Source: a virus. From it: DNA of 40,233 nucleotides. How positions within the stretch are numbered: position 1 is the first letter of the stretch; each line of letters opens with the position of its first letter. The stretch lies in the IMG/VR virus record IMGVR_UViG_3300030451_002195, positions 5,348 through 45,580 of that record. One strand, 5' to 3'. Positions 37,843 through 40,233 of the stretch are shown here, in pieces. The notes beneath the pieces were generated by a model. The model was not told where the DNA came from. It searched no databases and saw only the letters and a program-made list of their open reading frames with translations. The translations under genes were made by a program, and so were the position numbers.

Positions 37843-39132
37843 ATGGCACGACCAAAAAGAGGAAACTATGCTACGGGTCCAGCTGGAGATGCCCGTTATA
37901 AAAAAAATTTAAGAGAATACTTAAAGAAGCAAAAAGAACTTCAAGAAAAGAAGACTAAAATTGATTCCACTAAAAAAAATATTGCCAAGCAGAAAACTGC
38001 CAACAAAAAAGCTGGTACTACTACTAAAACAAAAACAGTAGCTAAAACTAAAACAACACCTAAAGCAACAGCAGCTAAAGGTAAAACCTTAGCAACTGGA
38101 AAAACAACCAGCAAAACAAAAGCTGTTGAAACACCTAAAACAACTACAGCTACAAAAACTAGGACAAGAACTAGAACTCAGACAAAGAGTAAGACAACAC
38201 CTAAAAAAACAGTTACTCCTAAGAAGCCAGCAGGCAAAGTACCAGCAAAGAAACCTTTAATAAGTAATAAGAATAAATTACGTATTAAAAAAGCAGCTAG
38301 TACAGCAGCAGATACTACAAAGAAAGTAGTTAAAAAAGGTGTAGAGCAAAGTAAGAAGGTAGCATCTAACGTTAAAAAATTCGTTAACAAAGAATCACCT
38401 GTTAAAAAACCTACAACAACTGGACAGAAACTTGTATCTGGAGCAAATCAGGGTATCAAAAAGACCGCTAGAGGTGTTGGTAGAAACTTAAAAGCTGCCG
38501 GTTTAAGAATCGGTAGAGGTCTTAAGAGGGATCCTAAGTCACTATTAAAAGGTGCAAAAGGAGCTGGTATTTCATATTTAGCAGAAGCTGGTACTAAAGC
38601 ACTAATAAATAGAGCTTTTAAACCTAAAGGCATGACTCAAAGCGAGTATGCTAAAAAGCTAGAAGAAATGAAAGGCAAAAGAAATATTGTCAAATCAGTT
38701 AAAAATATAGCAAGTAAAATTAGAGGTAAATCTGGAGAATCCTCCACTACCCAAAACATCAACAAGCAAAAGCAAAATAATAAGTTACGAATCAAAGGTA
38801 AGAGAACTGAACGCTCAAGCCGTAAGAATACAAACAAGGATTACAACGCAACAACAGCAACTAAAACTGCTGACAAGCGTTTCTCAACTTTCAGAGTAAA
38901 TGCAGATGAAAATCTAAAGCTACAGAAAGAAAGACAAAAAGGTAATAAGGAAACTTACAGCAGAGTGTTGTCACCACAAGCTAAGAAGACACAAAATACA
39001 AAAACTACTTCTTCAGGCAGAAAAATGCACGCTATTGAAAAGCGGAACAGAAAACGTTTTGGAGACGCTCACGTTGACAGGTTAAAAGCTCAACACGAAG
39101 CATTTAAGAAAAGACGGAAGAAGAAAAAGTAA
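37843..39132 (+). CDS. Lys-rich histone-H1-like protein (429 aa)
   Basis: Residues 30-135 are a low-complexity Lys/Thr/Ala/Pro tract (TKTKTVAKTKTTPKATAAKG-type), like the tails of histone H1 and bacterial Hc1/AlgP proteins. Residues 150-260 carry helical KKVVKKGVEQSKKVASNVKK and a Gly/Arg segment (GVGRNLKAAGLRIGRGLKRD). The end (RKMHAIEKRNRKRFGDAHVD, then RLKAQHEAFKKRRKKKK) is a conserved-looking capsid-type tail. It probably neutralises or condenses DNA, either packaged or host. It is followed by an intrinsic terminator. Confidence 0.65.
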   Translation: MARPKRGNYATGPAGDARYKKNLREYLKKQKELQEKKTKIDSTKKNIAKQKTANKKAGTTTKTKTVAKTKTTPKATAAKGKTLATGKTTSKTKAVETPKTTTATKTRTRTRTQTKSKTTPKKTVTPKKPAGKVPAKKPLISNKNKLRIKKAASTAADTTKKVVKKGVEQSKKVASNVKKFVNKESPVKKPTTTGQKLVSGANQGIKKTARGVGRNLKAAGLRIGRGLKRDPKSLLKGAKGAGISYLAEAGTKALINRAFKPKGMTQSEYAKKLEEMKGKRNIVKSVKNIASKIRGKSGESSTTQNINKQKQNNKLRIKGKRTERSSRKNTNKDYNATTATKTADKRFSTFRVNADENLKLQKERQKGNKETYSRVLSPQAKKTQNTKTTSSGRKMHAIEKRNRKRFGDAHVDRLKAQHEAFKKRRKKKK

Positions 39133-39141
39133 ACACTAACC

Positions 39142-39161
39142 GCCCCGCAAGGGGCTTTTTT
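39142..39161 (+). terminator. Intrinsic terminator with embedded ribosome binding site
   Basis: GCCCC-GCAA-GGGGC forms a 5-bp GC stem with a GNRA loop and is followed by six T. The next ATG is at 39163, one base after the T-run. The GGGG of the 3' arm lies 8 nt before that ATG, at ribosome-binding distance. Read-through transcripts could therefore be translated only when the stem is open. Confidence 0.85.
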
Positions 39162-39162
39162 A

Positions 39163-40110
39163 ATGAAGCATATTATCAAGCCGCTTCTCGGCAACGGGAA
39201 GAAGGTGCTGGCTAATGGTGCGGATGTACTTGCAAAGAACGGAAAGAACGGACTTAACGGTAATGGCAACGGACTAGCTAGGTCTTATGCCAAAGAACAA
39301 AGAGCTTTAGCTAAAGCCAATACGTCCACTTTCGTACCAGAACCTGAAGCCGGATATGTTGAGCAATCTATTGATCTTGCAAAAGTCTATGCAGTTAACA
39401 ACCGTTATCAACCGGGAGGCAAAGGTCCGCTTAGATCAAATAGAGCTACACCAAAAAAAGCAGCTCATAGCATAATTTATTCTGAAGCCGTAAATATGAA
39501 AGAAGCATATCCTGACTTGCATGGTGAAATTGAAAGCTGGGTAAGAGGTGGTTATGCTTACGCAAGAGATAAAACTGTAGGAACTATTGAACAGCCGTTA
39601 AAAGGATACAAACCTTTTGTAGGACCAGATGGTAGATCATGGAGACTTAAATCAAAAGGTAGGTTTGGTGCTGGCTACAGGCTTAGTGCAATAGATAAAG
39701 GTAAGTTAAAAGGTTATGGTGCAGTAAGAACTTCAAGGGAAAAACCTTGGACAAATGATGCCGAGATGACCAAAATGCTTAGAGCATTAAGCAAAGTAGG
39801 TAAAGCACATAAATATAACCAGCTAATACAAATAATGAAAAATGATTTTAATGTAGGTATGGAAAAGATCAGAGTATCTGGTCCAAACATGTCTAAAGGT
39901 CATTTAATTTCATTAGATAACGGTGGGCTTGATGTTGCAGAAAACTTCATGCCACAACAATTTAAAAACAAAGTAAAAATAGTTGATGGTAAAAAAGTGG
40001 TAGTCAGAGGTAATCCTGCTATGCAGGCTGACAGCACTACAGAATTTGCAAGTGGTAGAGGAGTCTCTTCATGGGACGATTACGTCCGCCTGAAGCTGCA
40101 TTTACTATAA
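39163..40110 (+). CDS. Putative beta-beta-alpha (HNH-like) nuclease protein (315 aa)
   Basis: The N-terminus has Asn/Gly/Lys repeats (LLGNGKKVLANG; NGKNGLNGNGNG). The C-terminal region holds KGHLISLDNGGLDVAENFMP followed by Gln-Gln, with a His, Gly-Gly, Asn, Pro-Gln order typical of beta-beta-alpha metal nucleases. The middle has a basic GPDGRSWRLKSKGRFGAGYR. It lies between a terminator and terL, so it may cut DNA in packaging or exclude competitors. The nuclease reading rests on this one motif. It starts one base after the terminator T-run. Confidence 0.55.
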   Translation: MKHIIKPLLGNGKKVLANGADVLAKNGKNGLNGNGNGLARSYAKEQRALAKANTSTFVPEPEAGYVEQSIDLAKVYAVNNRYQPGGKGPLRSNRATPKKAAHSIIYSEAVNMKEAYPDLHGEIESWVRGGYAYARDKTVGTIEQPLKGYKPFVGPDGRSWRLKSKGRFGAGYRLSAIDKGKLKGYGAVRTSREKPWTNDAEMTKMLRALSKVGKAHKYNQLIQIMKNDFNVGMEKIRVSGPNMSKGHLISLDNGGLDVAENFMPQQFKNKVKIVDGKKVVVRGNPAMQADSTTEFASGRGVSSWDDYVRLKLHLL

Positions 40111-40126
40111 TTATCCACATTCGTAC

Positions 40127-40233
40127 ATGAACGACGTTTTAACGTCCTTACAGGGCGATTTCAAGCTGTTTCTGCAAGCATTATGGGACCAGCTTGATCT
40201 CCCTTCACCAACTAGGGCACAATATGCCATTGC
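40127..40233 (+). CDS. terL: Terminase large subunit, N-terminus (partial)
   Basis: The ATG at 40127 opens a frame running off the window: MNDVLTSLQGDFKLFLQALW then DQLDLPSPTRAQYAIA. The LPxPTxxQxxIA ending is the start of T7 gp19-type packaging ATPases, just before the Walker A region. Only 35 residues are visible. It follows the putative nuclease gene by 16 nt. Confidence 0.85.
   Translation, partial: MNDVLTSLQGDFKLFLQALWDQLDLPSPTRAQYAI

Noticed and set aside
1-40233. Circular closure of the window through terL
   Set aside because: Joining the last bases to the first does not continue the terminase frame sensibly and reaches a stop quickly, so the window is a linear part of a longer genome.

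Overview
The window is most of the genome of a T7-like cyanopodovirus (Autographiviridae type) infecting marine picocyanobacteria, most likely Prochlorococcus or low-GC Synechococcus. The evidence is a single-subunit T7-type RNA polymerase, the T7 order of replication and virion genes, and the photosynthesis genes psbA (D1) and hli between scaffold and capsid. There is also a tyrosine integrase followed by the 5' half of a tRNA-Leu(UAA) gene as a putative attP. Base composition is AT-rich and all genes lie on the + strand. The window starts inside one gene (1-129) and ends inside the terminase large subunit (from 40127). Joining the two ends does not give a continuous terminase frame, so it is not a circle cut inside terL.

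Left arm (1-2885): small early genes of unknown function, a ribbon-helix-helix regulator, a MarR-like winged-helix regulator and the integrase. Then come the tRNA-derived attP and an intrinsic terminator just before the RNA polymerase gene. Replication and nucleotide block (2886-13174): RNA polymerase, SSB, endonuclease I, primase-helicase, a 41-aa basic peptide, a DNA polymerase split into two frames, 5'-3' exonuclease, a DUF3310 protein, a MazG-like pyrophosphohydrolase, and class I ribonucleotide reductase alpha and beta subunits.

Virion block (13174-34944): a Pro-rich gp7.3-like protein, portal, scaffold, a 43-aa Cys peptide, hli, psbA, a 50-aa protein, and a structured intergenic region of about 310 nt. 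Then follow capsid, a Tphi-like terminator, tail tube A and B, internal core proteins gp13-gp16, two tail fibres sharing the T7-fibre N-terminal domain, and accessory fibre proteins. The right arm (34945-40233) holds membrane and secreted proteins that are lysis candidates, a run of tiny basic proteins, a putative small terminase, an HNH nuclease, a 429-aa Lys-rich histone-H1-like protein, a terminator, a putative second nuclease and the start of terL.

The most notable signals are these. (1) A glutamine-II ('Downstream-peptide') riboswitch with its 17-codon peptide lies between psbA and the capsid gene. (2) An integration geometry would place the insulating terminator between the host tRNA promoter and the phage RNA polymerase gene. 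(3) The DNA polymerase has a -1 offset split. (4) The RNR beta subunit keeps six candidate metal ligands but has Leu at the radical-Tyr position. (5) The right arm carries an H1-like basic protein and clustered micro-ORFs next to the packaging genes. Genes are very tightly packed, with repeated TAATG and ATGA stop-start overlaps that suggest translational coupling.
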